Made by a program: the position numbers and the translations under genes. A stretch of 64,000 nucleotides of DNA from Iris pallida (lineage: Eukaryota > Streptophyta > Magnoliopsida > Asparagales > Iridaceae), in NCBI GenBank assembly GCA_029216955.1, contig JANAVB010009598.1:26800720-26864719 (forward strand), given 5' to 3'. Below the pieces are notes generated by a model. It had not been told where the DNA came from, ran no database searches, and saw only the letters and a program-made list of their open reading frames with translations. Shown piece by piece: positions 1-11,583 of this stretch (positions are counted from its first letter, which is position 1; the number at the start of each line of letters is the position of its first letter).

Positions 1-177
1 GTCACTTGAACACGAGGGAGTACAAGGTCCATGTCTGCGGTACCACGCTTGGGCCAGACCTAGCCCGGTAATAACTCTAATCCTTCCCGAAATAAATCCT
101 GATATTCTGGTTTTAAAAAAAGATATTAAAATTATAGTAAAATAAGTGACAATGTTAAAAAAAGGTAGTATAAATAC
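1..177. other. Unassigned flank
   Basis: No coding or RNA gene was recognised here. On the minus strand this lies just downstream of the splice donor of the last visible PLD zeta exon, so the following exon would be expected beyond it, but no PLD-like translation was seen. It is either intron or DNA joined after truncation of the gene fragment. Confidence 0.4.
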
Positions 178-1790
178 CTCAGAGTCCCGTGATCCTAACA
201 AACTCCTATCATTAATATTAGCTGATCCAATTAACACCATGTGATCATCAATTATCATCAATTTGCTGTGTACATACACCTGCAAAACAAAATTAAGATC
301 ATAGAACATTGATCATGTGGTACAAGTCAAAAGAAAGAAAACACTGGAATAAAAACCATGAATAGGATGTTCATGTAAATGATATAACAAGCATACTCAT
401 TCAATATGACCATTCTATTACAAGTACTCAGACATTTCCATATGCATGATCAAGTAACCCTCACTCAACAACAACAAAGATATCCCAAACTCTATGAACA
501 TCCATCTCTATCTTTCTGTCATAGTGAATGATTAATCCTAAGTAAACAAAAACACCTCCAGGATTATATATAATATTATATGATGGGTCAATAAATAAAG
601 CTGGGGAACTATCTTCAAGATAAGCTTTCAATATAATTCAGATAGGCCTCTAATATACTACATCTCCGTCATCGTGAATGATTAATTCTAATAGCATCCA
701 TCTTGATTAGAAGCCTAACTGAATTATCATTATTGGATATCTTGCTAGGACATAGCAGTAAGACCAACTGAGCAGAGCAGACAGGCTTTTCCCTGTAGGT
801 TTGGAATTTAAAGGTCGCATGAGAATAAATCAAGCTCAGGAACTATCTTGAAGATTGCACTAGTCATATTAAAAAAGATGAGCTTGCATTATTTTTTTAG
901 TTTTCATATAATAACAAATTTGAATCCTGCAGGGGAGGGTAATTTTGAAAAGTGCATTAATTCCATAACTTGTCTGCTATATGCCATACAGAGAGGACAC
1001 AATCAGAGATTTGAATCCATATAAGGGCTTACTCAAGCCCAAACAAAGGAAGCCAACTATACCTTGATCTTGGCTTTGTAGATCAGCAAGATCAACAACC
1101 CAACATCAAGACAAGATGGACTGTCCTCGAACAGCTAGCTCAAGCTCACACACCGAGTAGACTAGATTAGATTGTTGTAACTTGTAACTACATACTGGAC
1201 ATATAACTAAATAAATCATGCAAAAGAAAATAATGGTGTAGTATTTGGCAACATAACAAGATAAGATGCAATGCAACTACAAGTTCTTAGAAACCAAGGC
1301 AACCAAGTTATATTTCACATGGAGAAGAAATTACATCAAGACTCATGCAAAAAATATGTAAATAGCTGAAAGAAATCACCTGATTGGTAGCTAAACAGCC
1401 TCTATCAGAAAGTTTCCCATATGACCTGAGACCAAAGAAGGATATATAATCGTTGGCTTTTGGACCCATCAAGCCATAAAGATTCTGCAATATAGAATTT
1501 GGCCCTCTGCAAATGGTACGATATTGGCAGTGCATTATGGCCCTCACAGATGCAGCACCACCATCATCAATACCTTCCTGAGGAAATAGATGCTCAGGAA
1601 AACTTTCATAGAAAAATAAGTATGATACAGGAAAAGAAGGAACCTGGAATCCTGGCAAAAGAGGTATAACTATGATAACCCTAAAGCATTTCTTCTCTTT
1701 TTCTGCTCGCATAATACGCCTGTAAAGTGCTTCTAAAACACGGTTGCGTATTATATCATCTCTTGCAAGACCTGATATAAAAAATTAATT
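178..1790 (-). pseudogene. Phospholipase D zeta (PX-PH-PLD type) gene fragment, three exons, one nonsense codon
   Basis: Three minus-strand exons read as consecutive parts of the C-terminal half of plant PLD zeta, which hydrolyses phosphatidylcholine to phosphatidic acid at membranes. Exon 1644-1790 (49 codons) covers the FFISGL...LLPGFQ stretch. Exon 1380-1577 (66 codons) runs from EGIDDGGAASV to LATNQ. Exon 178-279 (34 codons) holds the second catalytic HKD motif, HSKLMIID, followed by [17 protein letters not shown]. All three have GT donors and AG acceptors, and phase is kept. The second codon of the 1644-1790 exon is TAA (1785-1787) where the family has Gln (CAA), and a conserved Trp is Cys in IMHCQYR. 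No upstream or downstream exons were found, so this is a truncated, broken copy. The roughly 1.1-kb intron 280-1379 holds no other gene; the phrase around 600-625 recurs diverged near 830-855. The family assignment is secure; being a pseudogene is inferred. Confidence 0.85.
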
Positions 1791-2592
1791 CTGGCCAAAA
1801 TATCCAGTAAACAGAACAGCTTGTCAGTAAACTGAATTGAAATACTATTTCTTGTACCAAGTATTATTTACTAAAAGAACATTGATCAACATGGACACCA
1901 AGAGAATACTTTGTCTAGAATGGTGAAGCAGTTTAATTTTACTACATCACCAAAGTAGAAGGTAAACCATATCCACAATAAAGTCCTCTTTCCAGCCAAT
2001 ATAGTGGAAGATCAAGAAGATGAAGAATGGATCGATACTCACCAAGAATAAGGATCGATACTAAAATTCGGTAAACCATATCCACAATAAAGTCCTCCGA
2101 TTTGAACTCAAATTCGGGATCGATATTCACCAAGAATGGATTGATCGAACGAAGAACTCGTCGATCTCGAACAGATCCCTAAAGGAGTTCGGACTGATCT
2201 ACTCATGTCAGATCTAAGAATTTTGAATCATTGATCAACGGAAGCAAAGGAAAATAAATTTCTAAAAGGAATCAAATTACTGACCTAGATCATTGTCGAC
2301 GAGTCTATCGATGAAGATCAAGAAGATGAAGGTTGGCTGCCAGAGGAGGGTCACATTCAATAAACTTTCTCCAAAGAATGTTCTCTTCTCTCTTGTCGAT
2401 TCTAAGTTTATTTTAGGGCTTTTGTGGGTTAATAGCAAGGAGGGAAGAGGGTTACTATTTGATAATTCTAACATATTTGGATTTTCCCCAATCTCATTCT
2501 TCACAGCTAGGGAGAAATATATGTAATTTTATTAAACGAAAAGGAAAACAAGAATAAGAGGCATAAGCACTAGGATCTTTTTTCCTCACAAA
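1791..2592. other. Non-coding stretch with a short direct repeat
   Basis: No credible gene was seen. A 28-bp phrase beginning ggtaaaccatatccacaat occurs at 1961-1988 and again at 2070-2097, about 110 bp apart, and the DNA around each copy is rich in short gatcgatact / caccaagaat variants. The open frames here have no recognisable protein content. Confidence 0.5.
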
Positions 2593-2905
2593 TTTGACGG
2601 CCACCTTGGTGTCGTCCTCGAGCGTCCCCTTGTAGACCTTTCCGAAGCTGCCGACGCCGAGGAGCAGGCCCTCGTCGAACTTGTTCGTCGCGTCCATGAT
2701 CTCCTGGAAGGTGAAGACGCGCTCGAGGGGGTTCGTAGAGGTCAGGGAGGCGCAGCTCGTCGTCCCGCTCTGGGTGGAGACCTTGCTCATCGAGTAGAAG
2801 TTCCCGTACAAGGGGAGGGGTAGCCAGGTCTGGGTATGGGGACTGGTCTTCGACTTCCGAGCCGCGAGGAAGAGAAAGAGGAGGAGGAGAGGGGAAATGG
2901 AAGGA
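2593..2905 (-). pseudogene. CrRLK1L (THESEUS-like) receptor kinase fragment: end of TM segment to start of kinase domain
   Basis: Reading minus from about 2905: a Leu/Phe-rich end of a membrane helix, a basic stop-transfer AARKSK, a WLPLPLYGN juxtamembrane phrase, STQSGTTSCASL, then FTFQEIMDATNKFDE, the glycine loop GVGSFGKVYKG and the VAVK ATP lysine. This order is typical of the CrRLK1L family of plant cell-wall sensor kinases, closest by eye to THESEUS1. Similarity stops abruptly after the lysine codon (2593-2595): the expected basic continuation is replaced by unrelated sequence, so the catalytic loop and most of the kinase are absent. The ectodomain is also absent; upstream is only a GA/CT-rich run. 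It lies in the same orientation as the PLD zeta fragment and about 300 bp inside a probable CACTA terminus, which suggests transposon capture. A non-functional gene piece. Confidence 0.8.
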
Positions 2906-2965
2906 GCAGAGGAAGAGGAAGAGAAAGAGGAAGAGGAGGAGGAGCGGAGGAAGAGGAAGAGGACG
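2858..2965. repeat. GA-rich (CT-rich on minus) low-complexity run
   Basis: About 100 bp composed almost only of gagg/aagag units. Its minus-strand reading overlaps the Leu/Phe-rich membrane segment of the kinase fragment, so it may have expanded from that CT-rich coding stretch. The Ser/Pro-rich frame it produces on the minus strand is not a gene. Confidence 0.6.
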
Positions 2966-3199
2966 CTGGACCGAGCCCTAATATTTTGAACACTTAATAT
3001 TAATAAGTTTGCAAAATATTACAAGTTTGCCACCGCTTTAAAATATTAATAACGCTTTATTTTATAAACGTTATAAAAAGTCCAGAATTAGTCCAAACTG
3101 TTAAAGAAAAAAGGTATTTTGAACTTTGATAATGCTTAGGTATCAGGCGTCATCAATACGACTTATCGAACGTTATTAATAGGACTTTTTGTTGTAGTG
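2966..3199. mobile_element. Right terminal region of a probable CACTA (En/Spm) transposon
   Basis: The segment ends at 3199 with gttgtagtg, the reverse complement of CACTACAAC, matching the CACTACAA(C/G)AAAA terminus common to plant CACTA elements. AT-rich subterminal DNA carries short variants (aacgttattaataggac, aacgttataaaaagtcc). Immediately after 3199, homology to the gag of the Tat-lineage element starts in mid-ORF, as expected for an insertion. The left end is not visible, so the element probably continues beyond position 1, and the 3-bp target duplication (candidate gaa, 3200-3202) cannot be confirmed. Confidence 0.6.
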
Positions 3200-3596
3200 G
3201 AACTGAAGAGATACCATGTTTGCCGCCACAGTAACCTCTTCAAAGTCTATCGACAGAGCTTTGGAGTCGATAAGACTCTGAATGTACCGCTTCAATTGGA
3301 AGCAATCCTGGTTGGCGTGATGGACATAGCGGTGGAAGTGACAGTACTTTGGGTCCTCCATTTCTGCTATTCGGGGCTCGCGCCTTTGTGGCGGGAGCTG
3401 GATCCTACCCCCTTGCAAGAGCATATCGAAGATAGGTTTGACATGACTATCTTCGAATGAGTAATTGATCTTGGGCCACTGGCCTTCCGCCTATGTTTGT
3501 TCGGGCTTCTGAGTCGCTTCAGTGACCATGGCATGTTTGCCCTTATTGTCCTGGTTGGTGGTGGCGCCACTGTTGTTGTTACTGGAGGTGGGACCA
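3200..3596 (-). pseudogene. Family B (Tat-lineage) copy 1: C-terminal gag segment, left of the nested insertion
   Basis: Minus-strand coding remnant collinear with 15980-16365 of copy 2. It contains MLLQGGRIQLPP, EMEDPKYCHFHRYVHH and CFQLKRYIQSLIDSK. The Cys-x2-His-x4-His-x4-Cys spacing resembles the degenerate zinc finger of Tat-lineage gag, a nucleic-acid binding element of the capsid protein. It is broken by at least one frameshift. Its left side is cut by the CACTA terminus at 3199 and its right side by element A at 3597; the sequence resumes at 8941. The last five bases (gacca, 3592-3596) are the target-site duplication of element A. Confidence 0.75.
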
Positions 3597-5256
3597 TGTC
3601 ATGACCCGTTACCTAAATTATTGGGCCGGGCTGAGTCATGTCCAGCATGCGCTTGAGATAAAGCGCAATAAGCTGTTCTAGGAATAATAAGATAACACTA
3701 AATGTGCTAACAGTTCTATAAGTGAATAAAAGTCATAAATGCTCCAAACACAAAAGTTGTCTCATATAGAAATATGTCCAAAGTACAAGTCTGAAATGTA
3801 AAACTGGATACATGTCCAGTTACAAAATACATAGTCTAATACATAACTACACTAAATATCCCAAGCAACTACACAAACTAGACGAGTTTTTCCGTAGGTA
3901 CATCCTCGTAAAGCAAAGCCGGGTCCTCGGCAGTATCTCCATAATAGGGGTCACAGAGCAACTCCTCCTCAGTAAGAATACCTACAACGTTATCCTGTCA
4001 GGACGGGAGCAAGTACTGATTCTAGCAAACTAAATATACGAAGCATGAACACGAATGTAATAAACTGGAATCATGGCATATCATGGTTTAATTGGTTCTT
4101 TTAGAAATGACAGCATATAGTTTAAAAGTTTAAAACCGTAGTATGTACGTGAATCGGTCAATAGGTGAATAGGATGCACAGCGGTACATATCAAGTTTTC
4201 TAGCATGCACATATGTGCACGAACGGCATCGGTGTATATCCATACACAAACGCGAGATCAGAACATATGGCAAGGTCACATATAGAATGTCACCGAGCGC
4301 GGTAAATACATACGGAGAAGGGGGTCATGTTCACGTACACTACTAGCAGTTTTCCCTTAACCCGTTATTTTAAGCATGTGAGAGATATGAGATACTGTCC
4401 TAAACATGGTAGAGACTGAAAGTAATACAACAAGTAAATTTCTAACTTGCTACCCCAAGGATCAGCATTTAACATGGTTGGTAAATCGCAGTTTATTGTT
4501 ATAGCAGTATGTAAAGTTCGTAGAAAGTACTTGCCTCTAGCAAAGCAAGCTACGATAAAAATGCTATAGATGTCTGGTAACTCGTCACTGTAGAAATAAA
4601 TACATTAACTTAGTTTTTATACTAAGCTAAAACACTAAGACACTAATTGGTGAAACACGACTTGTGACTGGACACCTAGCCAAAATGATGACTTTAGCAT
4701 AGGAGACCAATGTGGGGTGACACACTACTATAACTAACTTTCTAGGGTCTTTACACTAGTGAGGGGTGAGGTTCAATACGGCTATAACTCAAAATAACAC
4801 AAAAAGTTGCAAGTCGTAATTATTCAATAAATAAATCAAATGAACATTGTGTTCCAATAATTTTTGAGATAGACAAAAAGCTCAATTTTAAATAAAATAA
4901 AGTACCAAAATGATCCTTTTTAATTATAGAAATTTATTATAATTTTTCTGGAATTTATTAACCAGTACAAGTATTTTATAAAAATCAGTTTTTCTAAGTA
5001 CACAGAAAGTGAGTTTTGGTTTCATATGCCAAAACAGTGGCAAAACTGTAAATTAAATACTATAAAAATTATACTAAATTAGCTAAATTAACATAGTATC
5101 TAAATACTATTTTTCCAGAATTTTAACAGTAATTAAAGTATTTTTAGAAATTCAAAAATAGCATGGTACACAATCTGAAATTAAATAATAGAATATTTAT
5201 CGAAAATAATTTATTCAGAAAAATAAAAATAAACCCTGAAATTCAGGGGGCTTACA
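3597..5256 (-). repeat. Element A 3' LTR
   Basis: 1660 bp, the same length as its partner at 7276-8935 and differing by scattered substitutions, mostly transitions by eye. The 73-codon frame at 3812-4033 has a counterpart at the same place in the other LTR and is not a gene. Confidence 0.9.
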
Positions 5257-7275
5257 TCCTACCCACTTTACAAAAATTTCGTCCTCGAAATTAAAAATCA
5301 TCCAATAGGTCAAACTGTAACATGTAGCTGCTCTGGCTACGATACTCAAACTGCTACCCTTGTAACCATCTTTTCTATTTCTCCTTACAATCTTTTTGGT
5401 TCAGGTTCAACAAAGTCCTTCTATCATAAACTACGTCATACATCCTTTAGAATCTTCCATACTAACATGGAACCTTAACGTATTCTCTAAAATATAGGTT
5501 ATTCTCTGGACATGTCTATAAGCCTAAAATGCTTAATCATCAATCATATTTCCAACCTCAATTGTAAATACTTGATTTCCTTATCATATCCTAAATATCC
5601 TTATTCTATCAATCCACAGTTTCTTTACATCATTTGTCGTCAATCCTTTTCTACAGCTTCTCCTTGAAATCATACGTTCAATTCTTATCATTGGCGTAGA
5701 GCCTTCTTCTATTTACTCAACAAGTCCTCCGAATATAAATCCTCGATTTCAAAACTTCCGATGTATTAATTACCAATGTACAAATGTCTTTGCCTCGTTC
5801 CTTGTCTTTTTAATCGATATATTTCCGATCTCGTATGCAGTATCATATCCTATTCTAACTTATTCTATATCATTCCACATATCGATCTACCCTCTAATCA
5901 TATGTAATTAGCTATAGATAATCCCACCAAAATTCTACAAATGCTAAATCCTCGAACTACTAAGCACAAGATTCTAATCCTCAATCCATAGTCACAACAA
6001 TATAATATCTCATTATTCCATCTTAGATACCCTATAATCAAGTCATACTATCAATGCAATCGTTCTTAATGGTTTCCAAGTCTACTACAGTCAGTCACTC
6101 ATACTTGTCCCATAAGCTTAGTCTAACCAATCCCTAGGAAAAGTATTTATCACAATCACACAATACATTTATATTTATACTACAGGATCAGTCAACAAGG
6201 TTTGGCTATTTCGGTCATCTATCAAATAGAAGGTAATAAGGCCTAAGACTGGGTCAAGCAATCCATAATAGTGTCCAAACAAGTTTAAGGGTCAAGCAAG
6301 ACAGGAAAGTTTATCAAAAAATCTCCAAGAATGGTACAAAGACAACGAGAAGAATTATCCGAGAGGTTAACGAAAAAGAGTTTAGTCAAGTCATAGGAAA
6401 AATGGAACACACAAAAAAATAATTATGTCCAAAAAGATAACATGAAAGCAATCCTGTTGGAGAGTCCTAGAGAACCTGTAATCCTAGTTGTAGATGTAGA
6501 TAGGACAGAGTTAATTAAGACGGGGAAGAATGATGATAAGAATTTATTCTTGCTCAATCGATCATAACGAAGTGAACCAAGCTGAGATATGATCTGATAA
6601 CCATATACGTCTTCCTGAAATCATGTTGCCAGAATTTTTGCCCCACCAGTAAGCTTAGATGCAACAAACGAGGGAGTCCATAACTAAGGTATATACCCTA
6701 TAGTCATATCATCTATATTCCTTACCATGCCAACAGGTATGACTGCAAGAAAATCTAAATTCTATGAATAGGATAGTATATCCAAAATCAGGCTCTATAT
6801 TTTTGTCATACCCGCTAATATGGCTGCGATAAATTCTAAACTCCATAAATAAAGCAGACGTTTATCTTATCAGGATATATCATAATTCAATCCACAAAAT
6901 TTATCACGATGCAAGATCAAAGTCAATAAAGAAAATCAAAAATTAATTTCAACAATGAATTAAGGAAGAGTAAATGGAAACAGGTGAAAACAAATTTCAA
7001 GATAAGATTAGAGTGAGATCCTCAGGGGTCATCCCAAGGGTACTATCCTGGTCAAAATTGTAACCCACTGAATTACAAACAAGAGACTAAATACAGTTAA
7101 CGGTCCTATGCTATGATGAGTTCTCCTATGTTGTAATCCTAGAAATCTACTAGGTGTTCTAAATGTTATTCCTATTGTTAACAAGTTGTCCTAGATCCTA
7201 ATTGCAGGCATGCTTGGTACAATAACGTAACCAAACAACTTAAGTCTGGACCTGCACGGGCCACCACTAAAAATA
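5257..7275. other. Element A interior, non-coding
   Basis: AT-rich, with no frame longer than chance and no retroviral motifs. On the minus strand its 3' end carries the box AATTTCGAGGACGAAATTTT (near 5272-5292) before the polypurine tract. Its 5' end (7251-7275, minus TATTTTTAGTGGTGGCCC...) is the primer-site-like segment shared with elements D, E and F. Confidence 0.75.
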
Positions 7276-8935
7276 TGTCACGACCCGTTACCCAAATTAT
7301 TGGGCCGGGTCGAGTTATGTCCAGCCTGCACTTGAGATAAAGCGCAGTAAGCTGTTCTAGGAATAATAAGATAAGACTAAATATGCTAACAGTTCTATAA
7401 GTGAATAAAAGTCATAAATGCTCCAAACACAAAAGTCATCTCATATAGAAATAAGTCCAAAGTACAAGTCTGAAATGTAAAACTGGATACATGTCCAGTT
7501 ACAAAATACGTAGTCTAATACATGACTACACTAAATATTCCAAGCAACTACGCAAACTAGACGAGTTTCCCCGTAGGTACATCCTCGTAAAGCAAAGCCG
7601 GGTCCTCGGCAGTATCTCCATAATAGGGGTCACAGAGCAACTCCTCCTCAGTAAGAATACCTACAACGTTATCCTGTCAGGACGGGAGCAAGTACTGATT
7701 CTAGCAAACTAAATATACGAAGCATGAACAGGAATGTAATAAACTGGAATCATGGCATATCATGGTTTAATTGGTTCTTTTAGAAATGACAGCATATAGT
7801 TTAAAAGTTTAAAACCGTAGTATGTACGTGAATCGGTCAATAGGTGAATAGGATGCACAGCGGTACATATCAAGTTTTCTAGCATGCACATACGTGCACG
7901 AACGGCATCGGTGTATATCCATACACAAACGCGAGATCAGAACATATGGCAAGGTCACATATAGAATGTCACCGAGCGCGGTAAATACATACGGAGAAGG
8001 GGGTCATGTTCACGTACACTACTAGCAGTTTTCCCTTAACCCGTTATTTTAAGCATGTGAGAGATATGAGATACTGTCCTAAATATGGTAGAGACTGAAA
8101 GTAATACAACAAGTAAATTTCTAACTTGCTACCCCAAGGATCAGCATTTAACATGGTTGGTAAATCGCAGTTTATTGTTATAGCAGTACGTAAAGTTCGT
8201 AGAAAGTACTTGCCTCTAGCAAAGCAAGCTACGATAAAAATGCTATAGATGTCTGGTAACTCGTCACTGTAGAAATAAATACATTAACTTAGTTTTTATA
8301 CTAAGCTAAAACACTAAGACACTAATTGGTGAAACACGACTTGTGACTGGACACCTAGCCAAAATGATGACTTTAGCATAGGAGACCAATGTGGGGTGAC
8401 ACACTACTATAACTAACTTTCTAGGGTCTTTACACTAGTGAGGGGTGAGGTTCAATACGACTATAACTCAAAATAACACAAAAAGTTGTAAGTCATAATT
8501 ATTCAATAAATAAATCAAATGAACATTGTGTTCCAACAATTTTTGAGATAGACAAAAAGCTCAATTTTATATAAAATAAAGTACCAAAATGATCCTTGTT
8601 AATTATAAAAATTTATTATAATTTTTTTGGAATTTATTAACCAGTATAAGTATTTTATAAAAATAAGTTTTCCTAAGTACACAGAAAGTGAGTTCTGGTT
8701 TCATATGCCAAAACAGTGGCAAAACTGTAAATTAAATACTATAAAAATTATACTAAATTAGCTAAATTAACATAGTATCTAAATACTATTTTTCCAGAAT
8801 TTTAACAGTAATTAAAGTATTTTTAGAAATTTAAAAACAGCATGGTACACAATCTAAAATTAAATAATAGAATATTTATCGAAAATAATTCATTCAAAAA
8901 AATAAAAATAAACCCTAAAATTCAGGAGGCTTACA
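7276..8935 (-). repeat. Element A 5' LTR
   Basis: 1660-bp partner of 3597-5256. On the plus strand it begins tgtcacgacccg and ends ggaggcttaca; the gag of family B copy 1 resumes after the duplicated gacta. The frame at 7491-7712 is LTR sequence, not a gene. Confidence 0.9.
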
Positions 8936-8940
8936 GACTA

Positions 8941-11532
8941 GGACATCTGTACTTATCTTCTCCGTCTGGGATGTGTAATCCCAGCTGGCGAGGCTTCTTC
9001 AGTTTTGCCTCTGCATTTGTAGCACTTATGATGAAGGTCGTCCAATCTCTGAACTGATCGTCTCCCATCCAAAGGCTAATTGTAGGGAGCAGCTTCTTTT
9101 GGCAGATTTCAATCAAGGAGCTCTCGGGATTTCCTTGGGGCAATCTCATCACGGTTTGGCAAAACTGCTCGACATAGTTCCTTGTCAACTCCCTCTCTCC
9201 CTGGACGATGTCCATGAGAGATGACATCGTCACATTATGCCGCACTTCGTAGAATCTCTCCAGGAACAAGTGCTTGAAGCCGTCAAAAGAATGGATACAG
9301 TTATCGAAAAGGTTGCGGTAACAGTCGAACGCGATCCCCTCCAATGCTTCGATGAATAGTCGCGTGAGGATAGCGTCACTATGCGGTAAGTGGTCGGTTG
9401 TGACTTCAAAGTAAGTCATATACCGACTAGCAGAGGTCTTCTCATCATAAGAATCGATATGGAACGGCTTATACCGCGGTGGAAAAGGCACATCTCTCCA
9501 TGCAACGGGATATGGCTGTCGTATTCTGAGATCTCAAGAGGAGTCTCGGGCATTGAACGTTACCCGAAGCTCGTGGACTTCCCTCCTTGCCTCCTTGGCT
9601 TCATCTGCAGCTGAAGGAACGGATGGTGCTACGGGATCATCACCCAAAGGAGGGGCGGTCGTATAGGAGTCCGCATTGACTGCGGGTCCCAAGCTTGTTT
9701 GTCCGGGCATCCTTGTTGGTTGAGCTGGCAAGGCGGCTTTGATCTCATCCACCGACTTGACTAAGGACAGGAGCATGGCTTCAAGCATTTCTAGTCGTTG
9801 TCCGTCGGAAGGCGCTTCATGATCGTCGTCAGTCATAAAGACTGTCCTCACGTGGGTAGAGGTGGAAGGGATTGTGGCAGAGGTACTCTCGGTGCCGTAC
9901 CCTTGTATAGAGAAATCGTCAGAAAATGTCAAAATATCATCTTCGTCAGACTCAGAAGGGGTGCTACCCCCATTGCAAGAAGCCGCATCGTCTTGGTGAG
10001 GTTGGTGGCCTTCAGAGAAATCCGATTCTGTTGTAGAGTTCTGGAGGATCTCTACCCCCTGTGTGTGCTCTTGGTACACCAGGTTATCGCATACATTGAG
10101 GGGGATGCTACCCCCAGCTTTATCTACTCTCAAGGAGGTCGAAAGTGCACCCTAAGGTGCCGAAAGCCTCTTTTTTGATCGAGTGCCTAGATGGACACCC
10201 CCTGTGGTTGATGGAAACCCCCCAGATGACGGTCTTCTTGCAGTATTGGTCGAGATGGCCGGGCTGGAAGAGCCTGTCTTCTTTTCTCCCTTGCCAGGGC
10301 AAACTTTTGGAGTTAAATTACAGGAGGCGAAAAGGAAACTCTTTGTCCCCTGGAATTTGCACCTGTCGGACAGGTGCTGGCTGTTGCAGTCGCTGGAAAA
10401 CTGACTGCCGATCTTTAGGTGCTGCTAATTTATTACAATAGCAGTTGATGATGACTTGGGTGCAACGACGCCCCAAGAGGGACTCATTACATGCCGACGC
10501 TGCCGTCTCGCGTTTGTAAGTAATCACGTCATGTAAGTCGGTAGGAGGTCGCTCTACCTTTGTACCAAACTTGTTAACTCGGGAATCCCGAGCGCACGGG
10601 TGCTTAGGTATCATATTTGCTCCCTAATCCGTGGCTAGTAAAAGCACTTGCTCTGGATCTTTAGAGGCAGACTTTAAAGACCCACCTTGTCCGTTGACCG
10701 TGTGGGACAGGACGCGAGTGGTTCTGTACAATTTTTCGTCAGGAGCCTGTGTAACAGTCAACGGGGCCCACTGACAGTCAGCAACTTGGACAGTTGACTG
10801 GGCTGGTTGGGCCCGTACTGCCCTAGACTTTTTTGACTTAGCGCCCAATGGCACGTAGTAAAAAGAGTCCAGATTGATACATACCGCATCCTCGGTGGGC
10901 CGCATGGCGTCGGGCCCGCATGAGAGGCGATCGAACACAGAGCTTCTGATAGGGCCGCATGAGACGTCCTGTTTGAAGCTAGGATTGGTCGTCGCATGGA
11001 CCATCTTCTTGCAGCTGGAGCTGGCTGTCGCATGGATCATCTTCCTGCGGCGAGAGTTGGCTGCCGTATGAGTTGTCTGTCTACGGCCGGAGCTGGCCGT
11101 TGCATGGATAGATTGCCCATCTCCTTTCTGCGGCCTCTTCTTTATCCGCATGGAGTTTCCTTGTGCCCCCAAAAACTCAGCATCGTAGTGTCTTCCTCTG
11201 CTAGATTTGGGGACAGTAGGGTCCTCTGCGATCAGAAACAAAGCCGCAGGAGAGTTCTGGTCACCGTCTTGGGCTGCCGAATGAGATTCTTCGAAAACTC
11301 GGTCGGGGGCAACAGTTTTGCGCACCGACGCCTTGCGAGTCCTCTTCTGGTTAGCTTGCTTCTGAGACGGACTGGCGCTCCCTTTAGAGAGAAATTCTTC
11401 GAAAGCTTGTTGGTCAAAGCGAACCACAAGTATCTGCTGTGTAGAGCTGAGCTTGGACGCGTCAGATTGCGTCACCAACTTCTCATCGAAAGAGAAGGAT
11501 GTCCCCAGCAGAGTCGCCTTCGTGTTTGCCAT
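8941..11532 (-). pseudogene. Family B (Tat-lineage) copy 1: N-terminal and central gag
   Basis: Gag of a Ty3/gypsy Tat-lineage element, the structural protein that packages element RNA. The likely start is ATG at 11530-11532 (MANTKATLLGTSF), chosen because the same methionine opens copies 2 and 3. An uninterrupted frame runs to 10624, then meets TAG where copy 2 has CAG. A basic repeat region follows (12-residue HAAANSGRRK-like units), then the MIPKHPCARD section, an acidic linker, and the capsid-like domain at 9491-8941 (RYKPFHIDSYDEKTSASRY, HLPHSDAILTRLFIEALEG, MRLPQGNPESSLIEICQKK). A TGA at about 9532-9534 replaces the Arg codon present in copy 2, and frameshifts occur near 10130-10320. 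The gag continues at 3596-3200 beyond element A. Non-functional. Confidence 0.8.
10989..11120 (-). repeat. 36-bp coding tandem repeat in gag, copy 1 (three units plus a partial)
   Basis: Units at 10989-11024, 11025-11060 and 11061-11096 plus a partial unit. Each encodes about 12 basic/Ala-rich residues and holds a GCCGCATGG-like core. The homologous array in copy 2 has five full units, so the copies differ by exactly two units. Confidence 0.85.
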
Positions 11533-11583
11533 AAAAATTAACAACAGGTATTACAGAACGCTGGAATTGATTGCAAACTCGCT

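Larger units (their letters stand above)
3597..8935 (-). mobile_element. Element A: non-autonomous Tekay-type LTR retrotransposon
   Basis: Two 1660-bp direct repeats bound a 2.0-kb interior. They read TG...CA on either strand. The flanks carry gacca (3592-3596) and gacta (8936-8940), a 5-bp target duplication with one substitution. Joining the flanks restores continuity with the uninterrupted gag of copy 2 around 16365. Polarity is minus: a purine tract (AGTGGGTAGGA on minus, 5257-5267) abuts the LTR that starts TGTAAG at 5256, and a primer-site-like segment (7251-7275) abuts the other LTR. No gag or pol was found inside, so mobility would have depended on proteins supplied by another element. 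Confidence 0.9.

Noticed and set aside
2787..2993. Ser/Pro/Leu-rich 68-codon minus frame
   Set aside because: Translation of the GA/CT-rich run; the kinase fragment in another frame explains the sequence better.
3812..4033. Open frame of 73 codons with a near-identical twin at 7491-7712
   Set aside because: Both are at the same place in the two LTRs of element A; the duplication is due to the LTRs and the protein has no recognisable features.
9798..10441. Plus-strand frames over family B gag (also 10996-11541, 16228-16484 and 17226-17618)
   Set aside because: They oppose well supported gag codons and show no independent protein signal.
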